From: Nocardia arthritidis
GTDB lineage: Bacteria; Actinomycetota; Actinomycetes; Mycobacteriales; Mycobacteriaceae
NCBI RefSeq assembly: GCF_011801145.1
Contig: NZ_CP046172.1
Location: 682,001-746,000, forward strand
Direction: 5' to 3'
Length of the DNA stretch: 64,000 nucleotides
Shown here: piece after piece, positions 53,039 to 61,945 of the stretch
Layout of the letters: the number at the start of each line of letters is the position of its first letter
How positions within the stretch are numbered: position 1 is the first letter of the stretch
Program-made: the position numbers and the translations under genes
The notes under the pieces: generated by a model
Seen by the model: the letters and a program-made list of their open reading frames with translations, nothing else
Told to the model about the DNA's origin: nothing
Databases searched by the model: none

Positions 53039-53653
53039 TCAGCTCAATATGTGCACGTCGTAGAAGAACTGGTAGCGGTCCGGATTGTCGGGCAGGAACC
53101 AGTGGAAGCCCGCCAGTAGAAAGACCGCGACGAGGTTGATCGCGATCACTACGCCGAGGAAGCCGATCGCGATCATGCCGAGCCGGGTATACGGCTGCTT
53201 CGGAAAGTCCTGTGCCGCCGTCTCGTTCGCGAAGGCCATGGCGGCGCCCGCCGCGACGATGGCGGCCGCGAACAGGATGAGCGCCCACACGTAGAGGTGC
53301 AGGCCGAGCACCGGGCCGCCGTAGCCGGGATCGCCGGGCAGGATGTGCAGCATCGTCTGCCGCCAGGATGCGAATCCGCCTGCGGCACAGGCGACTATGG
53401 CCAGGCCCCAGCCGGTGGCGTAGTCGTGCGGGGTGACCGTCGACGTCATCGCCCGCCGCACGATATAGGCCCCGCCGAGCGCCGCGAGCAGCATGAACAT
53501 GCGCTGCACCAGGCACAGTGGGCACGGATAGTCCCATGCGATGAACTGGACGCCGAGCCCGCCGCAGACCACGCCGGTCCAGCCGATGACGAAAATCCAG
53601 GCCAGCCAGTATTGGACGCGGCCGAGCGGCCGGGCTGTCGCCTGCTCGCTCAC
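53039..53653 (-). CDS. DsbB-like disulfide bond formation protein
   Basis: A 204-residue membrane protein with four or five helices. The first periplasmic loop has the redox pair CPLC (C44 and C47) in the family segment WDYPCPLCLVQRMFMLLA. The second cysteine pair of classical DsbB (loop 2) is missing; the equivalent loop (ILPGDPGYGGPVLGLH) has none. GTG at 53653 overlaps the stop of the small upstream gene (GTGA). The reduced cysteine set suggests a variant electron route, perhaps with a dedicated partner. Confidence 0.82.
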   Translation of the reverse strand: MSEQATARPLGRVQYWLAWIFVIGWTGVVCGGLGVQFIAWDYPCPLCLVQRMFMLLAALGGAYIVRRAMTSTVTPHDYATGWGLAIVACAAGGFASWRQTMLHILPGDPGYGGPVLGLHLYVWALILFAAAIVAAGAAMAFANETAAQDFPKQPYTRLGMIAIGFLGVVIAINLVAVFLLAGFHWFLPDNPDRYQFFYDVHILS

Positions 53654-53814
53654 CAGTTCAACCCCAGCCCGAGGCCGCCGGTGATGTGGTGGGCCATGAG
53701 CAGGATCGTCGCGATCAACAGAATCCACCAGCCCGCCAGCACCATTCGGCGGGGTTTCCCGCGGTCGAGCACGACGAGGACGTACAGCAAACCTCCGAAG
53801 ATCAGCGTGTCCAT
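53650..53814 (-). CDS. DUF5993-like small membrane protein
   Basis: A 54-residue frame starting MDTLIFGGLLYVLVVL, with two membrane helices, a short basic loop (DRGKPRR) and a conserved-looking ILLMAHHITGGLGLGLNW end. The two adjacent histidines near the end of helix 2 and the HHIT-GLGLGL pattern match DUF5993. Its TGA overlaps the GTG of the DsbB-like gene, and the two families are often found together. The two products probably work as one unit. Confidence 0.7.
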   Translation of the reverse strand: MDTLIFGGLLYVLVVLDRGKPRRMVLAGWWILLIATILLMAHHITGGLGLGLNW

Positions 53815-53969
53815 AGCAGGCGGACATTACCGGGGTGACCTGGACGGGCCTGCTCGGACACGCCGCCTGGACGTGACGACGGTCATATCCGAAGTCATGT
53901 CACAGTGCGCGCCGTCGCGTCGTCGTCCTAGTGAAGCCAACCGAAACCGAACAAGGAACGAGGGACATC

Positions 53970-54440
53970 ATGGACGCCCGCTTCGATCTTTTCGCCAACC
54001 AGGTCACCAGCAAGTTCGTCAAGCGCATCATCACCGCGGGCAAGGTGGTCGATGAATCCGGATTGCCTTCGGCCACTTACGAACTGGTGAAGATCCGGGC
54101 CAGCCAGATCAACGGCTGCGGCTACTGCACCGATATGCACACCAAGGATGCGCTGCACGCGGGCGAGGACCCGGTGCGGCTCAACCTGGTCGCCGCATGG
54201 CACGAGGCCACCGTATTCACCGAGTCGGAGCGCGCCGCGCTGGCCCTCACCGAGGCGGCGACCCGAATCGCCGACGGCGGCAGCATCAGCGACGCGGTCT
54301 GGGCCGATGCGCGCAAGCATTTCGACGACGACCAGCTCGGCGCGCTGATCGCGGCCATCGCGATGATCAACGCCTGGAATCGGCTGAACACCATCATCCG
54401 CAACCCGGCCGGGTCCTACGTGCCGGGCCAGTGGGGCTGA
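53970..54440 (+). CDS. AhpD-like carboxymuconolactone decarboxylase family protein
   Basis: A 156-residue, all-helical protein. The redox pair and histidine of AhpD-type enzymes are present as CGYCTDMH (C50, C53, H57). It would act as a peroxidase or alkylhydroperoxide reductase partner in the cytosol. GAGGGAC precedes the ATG at 53970. It is a single gene, not linked to an ahpC gene here. Confidence 0.88.
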   Translation: MDARFDLFANQVTSKFVKRIITAGKVVDESGLPSATYELVKIRASQINGCGYCTDMHTKDALHAGEDPVRLNLVAAWHEATVFTESERAALALTEAATRIADGGSISDAVWADARKHFDDDQLGALIAAIAMINAWNRLNTIIRNPAGSYVPGQWG

Positions 54441-54504
54441 TCTCGATGGGATCCGGGCGATGTGTCGTGTGGCACTGTTGCGCCGCGCCCGACGCATCGC
54501 CTGG

Positions 54505-54510
54505 TACAGT
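54505..54510 (+). promoter_or_regulatory. -10-like hexamer of the leader transcript
   Basis: TACAGT, with the TANNNT form. The transcript would start about 54517, almost exactly at the GTG of the leader peptide, so the leader may be leaderless. A -35 is not clear. Confidence 0.4.
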
Positions 54511-54517
54511 CGCCGAC

Positions 54518-54589
54518 GTGCAGCGCGCGTATTTCTGGTTTAGCAAGCCGGCCCTGGGTGGGTCGGTCTGCGGCAACCACATGCGCTGA
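54518..54589 (+). CDS. Aromatic-rich leader peptide upstream of DAHP synthase
   Basis: A 23-residue frame, GTG to TGA. It begins MQRAYFWFSKPALGG; codons 5-8 are Tyr-Phe-Trp-Phe. Three kinds of aromatic end products in a row upstream of the first enzyme of aromatic biosynthesis is the layout of a translation-coupled attenuator. The GTG follows a -10-like hexamer by 7 bases, which points to a leaderless start. A hairpin follows 12 bases after the stop. Confidence 0.72.
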   Translation: MQRAYFWFSKPALGGSVCGNHMR

Positions 54590-54601
54590 CACCTTCCACC
54601 C

Positions 54602-54625
54602 CGAGCCGGACGATGGACCGGCTCG
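54602..54625 (+). terminator. Attenuator hairpin before DAHP synthase
   Basis: Perfect 8-bp stem (CGAGCCGG 54602-54609, complement 54618-54625) with an 8-base loop, 13 bases after the leader stop, followed by ACGGGTTTG. It stands between the leader and the first structural gene. Confidence 0.55.
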
Positions 54626-54679
54626 ACGGGTTTGCACAACGTCCGTGGGTCGGCCGTGACGAAAAGGAATCCACCCACG

Positions 54680-55792
54680 ATGACAACCGCAGCCGAGATA
54701 GCCGCACCCGATCCCATATCTACTGGCGACACCGCCGACCTGGACGATCGACGCACGATTTCGCTCAGCCCGCTGCGTTCCCCCGCCGACGTGCGCCGCG
54801 CACACCCCATCACCGACGAACTCGCCGATGTGGTGCGCGCCGGGCGCAAGGCGACCGTCGATGTGCTCAACGGCGCCGACGACCGCCTGATGGTGATCGT
54901 CGGCCCGTGTTCGGTGCACGATCCGGTCGCGGCGATCGATTACGCGAAGTTGTTGGCCGCCAAGGCCGTCGAACTCGGCGACCGGCTGCACGTGGTGATG
55001 CGGGTGTACTTCGAGAAGCCGCGCACCACCCTCGGCTGGAAGGGGCTGATCAACGATCCGCACCTGGACGGCAGTTTCGACGTGAACACCGGCCTCGGGC
55101 TCGGCCGCAAACTGCTGGTCGACATCACCGCGCTCGGGTTGCCGGTGGCGTGCGAATTCCTCGATCCGATCACCCCGCAGTACATCGCGGACCTGGTGTC
55201 GTACGGCGCGATCGGCGCCCGCACCGCGGCCAGCCAGGTGCATCGGCAGTTGAGCAGCGCGCTGTCCATGCCGGTGGGCATCAAGAACGGCACCGACGGC
55301 GATGTGCAGGTCGCCGTCGACGGCGTGCGGGCCGCCGCGGCCAGTCATGTCTTCCCCGGCACCGATCTCGACGGCCGGGCCGCGCTGGTCCGCACCGCGG
55401 GCAACCCGGACTGCCACGTCATCCTGCGCGGCGGCAGCACCGGAACCAACTACGACGCGGCCTCGGTGGCCGAGGCGTGCATCCGGCTGGAGAAGTCCGC
55501 GCTGCCGCAGCGCGTCGTCGTCGACGCCAGCCACGGCAACAGCAACAAGGACCACAACCGGCAGGTCGACGTGGTCACCGATATCGCGGGCCGGTTGGCC
55601 GCCGGTGAGCCGGGCGTCGTCGGGGTGATGCTGGAGAGCTTCCTCGTCGAGGGCCGTCAGGATCTGACCCTCGGCCGGGCCGACGAGCTGACCTACGGTC
55701 AGTCCATCACCGACGCCTGCCTCGACTGGGCGCGCACCGCGCAGCAACTGGACCGGCTCGCCGACGCCGTCGCGCAGCGCCGAGAGCGCTGA
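54680..55792 (+). CDS. 3-deoxy-7-phosphoheptulonate (DAHP) synthase, class I
   Basis: A 370-residue class I aldolase-type enzyme for the first step of the shikimate pathway: phosphoenolpyruvate plus erythrose-4-phosphate. Motifs: VIVGPCSVHDP (metal and phosphate site), FEKPRTTLGWKGL, GIKNGTDGD, and VDASHGNSNKDH (metal ligands). An N-terminal extension of about 35 residues is poorly conserved. The start at 54680 is favoured, with AAAAGG upstream; GTG at 54656 is possible. It sits behind an aromatic leader peptide and near salicylate synthase, which uses chorismate. Confidence 0.93.
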   Translation: MTTAAEIAAPDPISTGDTADLDDRRTISLSPLRSPADVRRAHPITDELADVVRAGRKATVDVLNGADDRLMVIVGPCSVHDPVAAIDYAKLLAAKAVELGDRLHVVMRVYFEKPRTTLGWKGLINDPHLDGSFDVNTGLGLGRKLLVDITALGLPVACEFLDPITPQYIADLVSYGAIGARTAASQVHRQLSSALSMPVGIKNGTDGDVQVAVDGVRAAAASHVFPGTDLDGRAALVRTAGNPDCHVILRGGSTGTNYDAASVAEACIRLEKSALPQRVVVDASHGNSNKDHNRQVDVVTDIAGRLAAGEPGVVGVMLESFLVEGRQDLTLGRADELTYGQSITDACLDWARTAQQLDRLADAVAQRRER

Positions 55793-55804
55793 CGCCGCAA
55801 TGGA

Positions 55805-56395
55805 TTATCTGGCGGCGGCGGCTCGATCAAACTCCGCGGGCCAGCCGTCGGCCGGGCCGGGTGGGTCGGTGTACAGGCGTGCGGCCAGCCAGTGGTCGCG
55901 CCGGACACCGCGCTGCATGCTGCCGAGCCTGCACAGCCCCTCGTACCGGAATCCGGTGCGGCGGGCGACGGCCGCCGAGGCGTAGTTGCCGACGAAGGCG
56001 CGCCAGCTGATTCGTTGCAGCGCCATGCCGTCGGGTTGAAATGCGAAGTCGCACACCAGGTTCACCGCCCTGGACATCAGACCGCGGGACCGCTGCGCCG
56101 AGCTCTGCCAAAAGCCGATCTCGGCGGCGGTCTCATCGCGTCCGCCGAGCCCGATGGTGCCGATCAGTTCGCCGTCGGGCCGTAATCGCAGCGCCCACAC
56201 CGGGCTGCGGCCCGCCCAGCCGGGGCCGACGACGTCGTAGATGAAGGTTTCCGCGTCGGACCGGTGGTACGGCACCGGAATGGTCACCCATTCGCCGATC
56301 TGTGGATCCTGGCAGCACTCGACGATCGTTTCGATATCGGCCGCGGTGGGTGGCGTCAGCCAGACCGTTCCATCGGAAAGGATGCGTTCCTCCAT
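55805..56395 (-). CDS. GNAT family N-acetyltransferase
   Basis: A 196-residue acetyltransferase of the RimJ/RimL-like group. The acetyl-CoA region reads AEIGFWQSSAQRSRGLMSRAVNLV, in parts EIGFWQ and SRGLMSRA, followed by AVARRTGFRYEGLCR. The start is unclear: ATG 56395 is used; an ATG at 56428 is also possible and neither has a strong site. Substrate unknown; ribosomal or small-molecule amines are typical. Confidence 0.85.
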   Translation of the reverse strand: MEERILSDGTVWLTPPTAADIETIVECCQDPQIGEWVTIPVPYHRSDAETFIYDVVGPGWAGRSPVWALRLRPDGELIGTIGLGGRDETAAEIGFWQSSAQRSRGLMSRAVNLVCDFAFQPDGMALQRISWRAFVGNYASAAVARRTGFRYEGLCRLGSMQRGVRRDHWLAARLYTDPPGPADGWPAEFDRAAAAR

Positions 56396-56483
56396 CGAGT
56401 CATGGTGCCACGGTCCGCGCCGGATCATCCGGTTTGCCCGTCCGCGAATCGAGGCGATTCGGGCGGGCCGTACAATCTGCTCG

Positions 56484-57404
56484 ATGGTTGCCGCTCTTCT
56501 CGCCGACTTGTTCGAATCCCATAGGGGGCATCTGCTCTCCGTCGCCTACCGGCTCACCGGGAGCGTCAGCGCAGCCGAGGACGCCGTGCAGGAGAGCTGG
56601 TTGCGCCTCGGTGGGGTGCACCAATCCGAAATCGAGGACCTGCGCGCCTGGCTCACCACCGTGGTGAGCCGAATCTGCCTGGACCACTTGCGTGGTGCCG
56701 CGGTACGCCGGGAAAACTATGCCGGCCAATGGTTGCCGGAACCGATCGTCACCGGGGCCACCCCGTCCAGCATGCCTGACCCGCTGGAATCCATTGTGCG
56801 CAAACAGGAGTGCCGCCTGGCCGCGATGGTGGTGCTCGATACGCTCACCCCGCCGGAGCGGGTGGCGTTCGTGCTGCACGACGGGCTCGGCGTGCCGCTC
56901 GGCGAAATCGCGGACATTATCGACGTTTCCGTGGCGGATGCCGAGCAGTCGGCGGTGCGCGCCCGAAAAGCGATGGCGCACATCCCGCCACCGGTCACCG
57001 ACGCCGAGCACACGGCCGCGGTGCGGCGGCTGCTCGATGCGCTCCGCACCGGTGATCTCGACGCGATAACCGCTGCGCTGCACCCGGATTCGCGGGTCAT
57101 CGAGGATGACGGCGGTGCGTCGCCGACCGCGATCAACGTGGTCTGCGGGCGGGAACGGATCGCGCAATTCTTCCTCGAGCTGGTGCGGCGGTTCGGGGCG
57201 GGCTCGGCGCAGGATTCGCCGGGTGGTTACGAATTCGCCCATGTCAATGGACAACTCGGCCTGGTGGTCAAGGGCGATCCCGGCGAATTCGGGCTCGGCG
57301 GCTGGCCGGCCCGGGTGCTGGGATTCGTCGTTCGCGACGGGCTGGTCTGGGGCGCATACGATCACGCGAATCCGGCCAAGCTCACCGGGATCCGGCTCGG
57401 CTGA
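56484..57404 (+). CDS. sigJ: ECF sigma factor SigJ-like (ECF41 type) with SnoaL-like C-terminal domain
   Basis: A 306-residue sigma factor. Region 2 is FESHRGHLLSVAYRLTGSVSAAEDAVQESWLRL, seen here as LLSVAYRLTGS and AEDAVQESWLRL; region 4 is LTPPERVAFVLHDGLGVPLGEIA near residues 130-152. The C-terminal third (about 185-300) is a SnoaL/NTF2-like domain with GGWPARVLGFVV, which in this class regulates the sigma activity in place of a separate anti-sigma. The adjacent gene usually codes for the target; here the neighbours are dapC and a GNAT gene. Confidence 0.9.
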   Translation: MVAALLADLFESHRGHLLSVAYRLTGSVSAAEDAVQESWLRLGGVHQSEIEDLRAWLTTVVSRICLDHLRGAAVRRENYAGQWLPEPIVTGATPSSMPDPLESIVRKQECRLAAMVVLDTLTPPERVAFVLHDGLGVPLGEIADIIDVSVADAEQSAVRARKAMAHIPPPVTDAEHTAAVRRLLDALRTGDLDAITAALHPDSRVIEDDGGASPTAINVVCGRERIAQFFLELVRRFGAGSAQDSPGGYEFAHVNGQLGLVVKGDPGEFGLGGWPARVLGFVVRDGLVWGAYDHANPAKLTGIRLG

Positions 57405-57484
57405 ACCGGGCGCGGTGACCGAGATCACTCGGTCCGCCGACGGGACGGTCAACGCCGTTACGGGCCTCGACTACCCTGCGAAAT

Positions 57485-58660
57485 ATGTCCTCGCAACCCG
57501 CGACCGTCGCGCGCCTGCGCCCCTTCGCCTCCACGATCTTCGCCGAGATGACCGAGCTGGCCGTCCGCCACGACGCGGTCAACCTCGGCCAAGGTTTCCC
57601 GGACACCGACGGCCCGGCGGGCATGCTGGAGGTGGCCAGGAAGGCCATCGCCGACGGCATGAACCAGTACCCGCCCGGCCGGGGTATGCCGGTGCTGCGC
57701 CAGGCCATCGCGGCCGACCGCAAGCGCCGCTACGGCATCGACTACGACCCGAATTCCGAAGTGCTGGTCACGGTCGGCGCGACGGAGGCGATCGCCGCGG
57801 CGATCCTCGGCCTGGTCGAGCCCGGCGGTGAGGTGGTGCTCATCGAGCCGTACTACGACTCGTACGCGGCGGCGGTCGCGCTGGCGGGCGCGACGCGGCG
57901 CACCGCCCGGCTGGTGCCGGACGGCGACGGATTCGTGCTCGATCTGGACAGCCTGCGGGCCGCCATCACCCCGGCCACCAGGATGCTGGTGGTGAACTCG
58001 CCACACAATCCGACCGGTGCCGTACTCGGCCGCGACGATCTCACCGCCATCGCCGAAATCGCCTGTGCGCACGACCTTCTCGTGCTCACCGACGAGGTGT
58101 ACGAACATCTGACCTACGACGGCGTCGAACACATCAGCCTCTCGACGCTGCCGGGTATGTTCCAGCGCACCGTCGTGGTCTCCAGCGCGGCGAAGACCTT
58201 CAATGTGACGGGCTGGAAGACCGGTTGGGCGCTCGGCCCGGCGAACCTGATCGATGGTGTGCTCGCGGCGAAGCAGTTCCTCACCTTCGTCGCGGGCGGG
58301 CCGTTCCAGCCCGCAGTCGCGTACGCGCTGGACAACGAGCAGGACTGGATCGCCGGACTGCGTAATGATCTGTCGGACAAGCGGCTTCGGTTGTCCGCCG
58401 CGCTGGCCGATACCGGTTTCGGCGTGAAGTCAACGGCCGGAACCTATTTCGTTACCGCCGACATCACCCCGATGGGTGCGGCGGACGGTATGGCGTTCTG
58501 CCGCGAACTGCCCAAGCGGCTCGGCGTCGCCGCAGTGCCGGTGAGCGTATTCGTCGATCATCCGGAGGAGTGGAATCACCTGGTGCGCTTCGCATTCTGC
58601 AAGCGCGACGAAACGTTGGACGAGGCGGTGCGGCGCCTGCGCGCCGCGCACAACAAGTAG
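57485..58660 (+). CDS. dapC: N-succinyldiaminopimelate aminotransferase (DapC-like)
   Basis: A 391-residue class I PLP aminotransferase, matching Rv0858c DapC. The cofactor lysine is in SSAAKTFNVTGWKTGW near residue 236, with NSPHNPTGAVL and TDEVYEHLTYDG before it. It takes part in lysine and peptidoglycan precursor synthesis, though related enzymes act on methionine or kynurenine. ATG at 57485. It ends 3 bases before the convergent TRIC gene stop. Confidence 0.88.
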   Translation: MSSQPATVARLRPFASTIFAEMTELAVRHDAVNLGQGFPDTDGPAGMLEVARKAIADGMNQYPPGRGMPVLRQAIAADRKRRYGIDYDPNSEVLVTVGATEAIAAAILGLVEPGGEVVLIEPYYDSYAAAVALAGATRRTARLVPDGDGFVLDLDSLRAAITPATRMLVVNSPHNPTGAVLGRDDLTAIAEIACAHDLLVLTDEVYEHLTYDGVEHISLSTLPGMFQRTVVVSSAAKTFNVTGWKTGWALGPANLIDGVLAAKQFLTFVAGGPFQPAVAYALDNEQDWIAGLRNDLSDKRLRLSAALADTGFGVKSTAGTYFVTADITPMGAADGMAFCRELPKRLGVAAVPVSVFVDHPEEWNHLVRFAFCKRDETLDEAVRRLRAAHNK

Positions 58661-58663
58661 CCT

Positions 58664-59326
58664 CTACGTCCTTCGCAACGCCTGCGGCGCGCGCCAGTGG
58701 TACTTGCGCGCCAGCAGGCGCAGCACGATGGCGGCCAGCGCGGCGAGTCCGCCGGTCCAGGCCCGGTATTCGCCGTAATAGAGCAGCGTCGCCGTGGTCG
58801 CCGCGCCGATCAGCGCGGGCACCGCGTACAGCTCCTGGTCCGGGCGCAGCACGCTCGGCGTCTGCCCGGCCAGCACATCGCGGATGACGCCGCCACCGAT
58901 CGCGGTGACCATGCCGAGCAGCGCGGCGGTCGGCGCACCGGTGCCGTACGCGTAGGCGACGACCGTTCCGGTGACGCAGAACAGGCCGAGCCCGATGGCG
59001 TCGAAGATCTCCAGCGGCCCGCGGATCAGCCGGGCCGGCGGATGCCGGAGGAAGACGATGAGCGCGGCGAGCAGCGAAACGCACAGGTAGGTCAGGTCGG
59101 TGAAGGCGGCGGGCGGGGTGCGCCCGATCAGCAGATCGCGGGTAACCCCGCCGCCGAGCGCGGTCGCGCAGGCCAGCACCGCCATGCCGAAGATGTCGAA
59201 ATCCTTGCGGACGGCGAGCAGCGCACCCGAGGTCGCGAAGGAGAGCACCCCGAGCAGTTCGCCGGTCCGCTGCGCGGCGTTGACGGCCGAGTCGAGCTGG
59301 GTCGCCATGATGTCGATGCCGGCCAC
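58664..59326 (-). CDS. TRIC-family cation channel (UPF0126/YicG type)
   Basis: A 220-residue membrane protein with seven helices, a duplicated three-helix unit. Both repeats carry the signature glycine triplet: GGGVTRDLLIGR and GGGVIRDVLAGQ. Bacterial TRIC channels conduct monovalent cations. The start GTG at 59326 has AAGGGAG upstream; the ATG at 59308 is possible. Confidence 0.92.
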   Translation of the reverse strand: MAGIDIMATQLDSAVNAAQRTGELLGVLSFATSGALLAVRKDFDIFGMAVLACATALGGGVTRDLLIGRTPPAAFTDLTYLCVSLLAALIVFLRHPPARLIRGPLEIFDAIGLGLFCVTGTVVAYAYGTGAPTAALLGMVTAIGGGVIRDVLAGQTPSVLRPDQELYAVPALIGAATTATLLYYGEYRAWTGGLAALAAIVLRLLARKYHWRAPQALRRT

Positions 59327-59389
59327 TGGCCCGCGCTCCCTTCGTGAATCCGAGTTTTCACGAGGAAGTTAACGCACGCTGAGCGGTAA

Positions 59390-60034
59390 CTATGCCAGCG
59401 AGGGACGGGCCTTGTCGGTGGCGAGCAGCACCGCGATGGTGCCGAGCACGGTGCCCATCAGATAGCGCTGCATCCGCAGCCACAGCGGACGACCGGCCAG
59501 GAAGGTCGAAATTCCGCCCGCGCCGAGCACGATCATGCCGTTGACGGTCAGCGCCACCGCGATCTGCACCGAGCCGAGGCAAAGGCTTTGCAACCACACT
59601 CTGCCGTGTTCCGGCGTGACGAACTGCGGGATCAGCGCCATGTACATGATGGCGATCTTCGGGTTCAGCAGATTGGTGACCAGGCCCATGGTGAACAGCC
59701 GCCGGGTCGGGTCGGCGGGCAGCGGCGACGGCGCGAAAACCGAGACGCCGCCGGGGCGCAACGCCTTCCACGCCAGCCACAGCAAATAGGCCGCGCCGGC
59801 CAGTTTCAATCCCAGATACAGGCCCGGGACCAGGGCGAATACGGCGGTGATGCCCGCGGTGGCCGCGGTGAGGTAGACCCCGAATCCGGCGGCGACTCCG
59901 GTCAGCGAGATGAGCCCGGCGCGCCTGCCCTGCGATACCGTCCGCGACACCAGATACATCATGTTCGGCCCGGGCGTGAGCACCATGCCCAGCGCCGCGG
60001 CCCCTACTCCCAGAATTGCGGCGGTTCCGATCAT
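59390..60034 (-). CDS. LysE family amino-acid exporter (RhtB type)
   Basis: A 214-residue protein with six helices. The family opening LGMVLTPGPNMMYLVSRTVSQGRRAG is near residues 15-40, and TNLLNPKIAIMYMALIPQF near 118-136 is the second typical segment. It would export threonine, homoserine or a related amino acid. The ATG at 60034 is selected; the longer frame has no site. A second LysE member lies at 62642. Confidence 0.92.
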   Translation of the reverse strand: MIGTAAILGVGAAALGMVLTPGPNMMYLVSRTVSQGRRAGLISLTGVAAGFGVYLTAATAGITAVFALVPGLYLGLKLAGAAYLLWLAWKALRPGGVSVFAPSPLPADPTRRLFTMGLVTNLLNPKIAIMYMALIPQFVTPEHGRVWLQSLCLGSVQIAVALTVNGMIVLGAGGISTFLAGRPLWLRMQRYLMGTVLGTIAVLLATDKARPSLA

Positions 60035-60246
60035 GTCTCGATCGTCGCGTGCCGCGGCCGCCGCGTCTCGGTCCAGTCTTCGCCTGCTGGACACGCCTAG
60101 ATCGGCGTGTCGCAAACCGTGTGTTACGGCGTGTCGGAATAAACGGATCCGGATTTGCGCTGCATGGTGCCGGTTCGCACCCGCGGGGCGTCGTGGTGTC
60201 GGAGGGGTCCGGAAGAATGGGCGGGAGTCGAAGCCAAGGAGGGACT

Positions 60247-61905
60247 GTGACCGACGGTCCACTGATCGTGCAGAGTGACAAGACGCTGCTGCTGGAGGTC
60301 GACCACGAGTTGGCCGACGCGGCGCGGCAGGCGATCGCGCCGTTCGCCGAGCTGGAGCGCGCACCCGAACATGTGCACACCTATCGGGTGACACCGCTCG
60401 CGCTGTGGAACGCGCGCGCCGCCGGGCACGATGCCGAGCAGGTTGTCGACGCGCTGGTCAACTTCTCCCGGTACGCGGTGCCGCAGCCGCTGCTGGTCGA
60501 CGTGGTCGACACGATGGCCCGCTACGGCAGGCTGCAGTTGGTCAAACATCCCGCGCACGGGCTCACGCTGGTCAGCCTGGATCGCGCGGTGCTCGAAGAG
60601 GTGTTGCGGCACAAGAAGATCGCGCCGATGCTCGGCGCCCGCATCGACGACGACACGGTGGTCGTGCACCCGTCCGAGCGCGGCCGGATCAAGCAGATGC
60701 TGCTCAAGATCGGTTGGCCCGCAGAGGATTTGGCGGGTTACGTGGATGGCGAGGCGCATCCCATCGAGCTCGATTACGAGGGTGGTCACTGGCAGCTGCG
60801 CGACTATCAGCAGCTGGCCGCGGATTCGTTCTGGGCGGGCGGGTCCGGCGTCGTGGTGCTGCCGTGCGGCGCGGGTAAGACAATGGTCGGCGCGGCCGCC
60901 ATGGCCAGGGCCAAGTCGACCACGCTGATCCTGGTCACCAATACGGTCGCGGGCAGGCAGTGGCGGCGCGAGCTGCTGGCCCGCACCTCGCTCACCGAGG
61001 ACGAGATCGGCGAATACTCCGGTGAGCGCAAGGAGATTCGGCCGGTGACGATCGCGACGTATCAGGTGATCACCCGCCGGACCAAGGGCGAGTACAAACA
61101 TCTCGAGCTGTTCGACAGCCGCGATTGGGGTCTGGTCATCTACGACGAGGTGCATCTGCTGCCTGCGCCGGTCTTCCGGATGACCGCGGACCTGCAGTCC
61201 CGCCGCCGGCTCGGCCTCACCGCGACGCTGGTCCGCGAGGACGGTCGCGAGGGCGACGTGTTCTCGCTCATCGGACCCAAACGCTATGACGCGCCGTGGA
61301 AGGATATCGAGGCGCAGGGCTGGATCGCCCCGGCCGACTGTATCGAGGTGCGGGTCACGCTGACCGATGCCGAACGCATGGCGTACGCGACGGCCGAACC
61401 CGAGGAGCGGTACAAGCTGTGCTCCACCGCGCATACGAAAATCGCCGTGGTGGAATCGATCCTGGCCCAGCACCGGGAGGCGCCGAGCCTGGTGATCGGC
61501 GCCTACTTGGATCAACTCGACGAGCTCGGCGTCGCGCTGAACGCGCCGGTGATCCAGGGTTCGACGAAAACCAAGGAGCGCGAGGAACTCTTCGACGCGT
61601 TCCGGCGCGGTGAGATCCCGGTGCTCGTGGTGAGCAAGGTGGCGAACTTCTCCATCGATTTGCCGGAAGCCTCGGTGGCCGTGCAGGTTTCGGGTACCTT
61701 CGGCTCGCGGCAGGAGGAGGCGCAGCGCCTCGGCAGGCTGCTGCGGCCGAAACACGATGGCGGACAGGCGCATTTCTACTCGGTGGTATCCCGCGACACG
61801 CTCGACGCCGAGTACGCCGCACACCGCCAGCGTTTTCTGGCCGAGCAGGGGTATGCCTATCGCATAACCGATGCCGACGACTTGCTGGGTCCGCCCATCG
61901 GATAA
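60247..61905 (+). CDS. DNA repair helicase, XPB type
   Basis: A 552-residue superfamily 2 helicase, homologous to Rv0861c (ErcC3/XPB). It has the bacterial XPB N-terminal damage-recognition region (residues 1-180), then Walker A LPCGAGKTMV near 208, DEVHLLPAP (DEVH box) near 300, LTATLVREDGREGD, and the C-terminal motif VI QEEAQRLGRLLRPK. GTG at 60247 with AGGAGG upstream. Functions in DNA unwinding for repair; a nuclease partner (Bax1-type) is not in the window. Confidence 0.95.
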   Translation: MTDGPLIVQSDKTLLLEVDHELADAARQAIAPFAELERAPEHVHTYRVTPLALWNARAAGHDAEQVVDALVNFSRYAVPQPLLVDVVDTMARYGRLQLVKHPAHGLTLVSLDRAVLEEVLRHKKIAPMLGARIDDDTVVVHPSERGRIKQMLLKIGWPAEDLAGYVDGEAHPIELDYEGGHWQLRDYQQLAADSFWAGGSGVVVLPCGAGKTMVGAAAMARAKSTTLILVTNTVAGRQWRRELLARTSLTEDEIGEYSGERKEIRPVTIATYQVITRRTKGEYKHLELFDSRDWGLVIYDEVHLLPAPVFRMTADLQSRRRLGLTATLVREDGREGDVFSLIGPKRYDAPWKDIEAQGWIAPADCIEVRVTLTDAERMAYATAEPEERYKLCSTAHTKIAVVESILAQHREAPSLVIGAYLDQLDELGVALNAPVIQGSTKTKEREELFDAFRRGEIPVLVVSKVANFSIDLPEASVAVQVSGTFGSRQEEAQRLGRLLRPKHDGGQAHFYSVVSRDTLDAEYAAHRQRFLAEQGYAYRITDADDLLGPPIG

Positions 61906-61945
61906 GCGGAGACCAATCCTCCACAACGTGTGCTAGGAATACATC

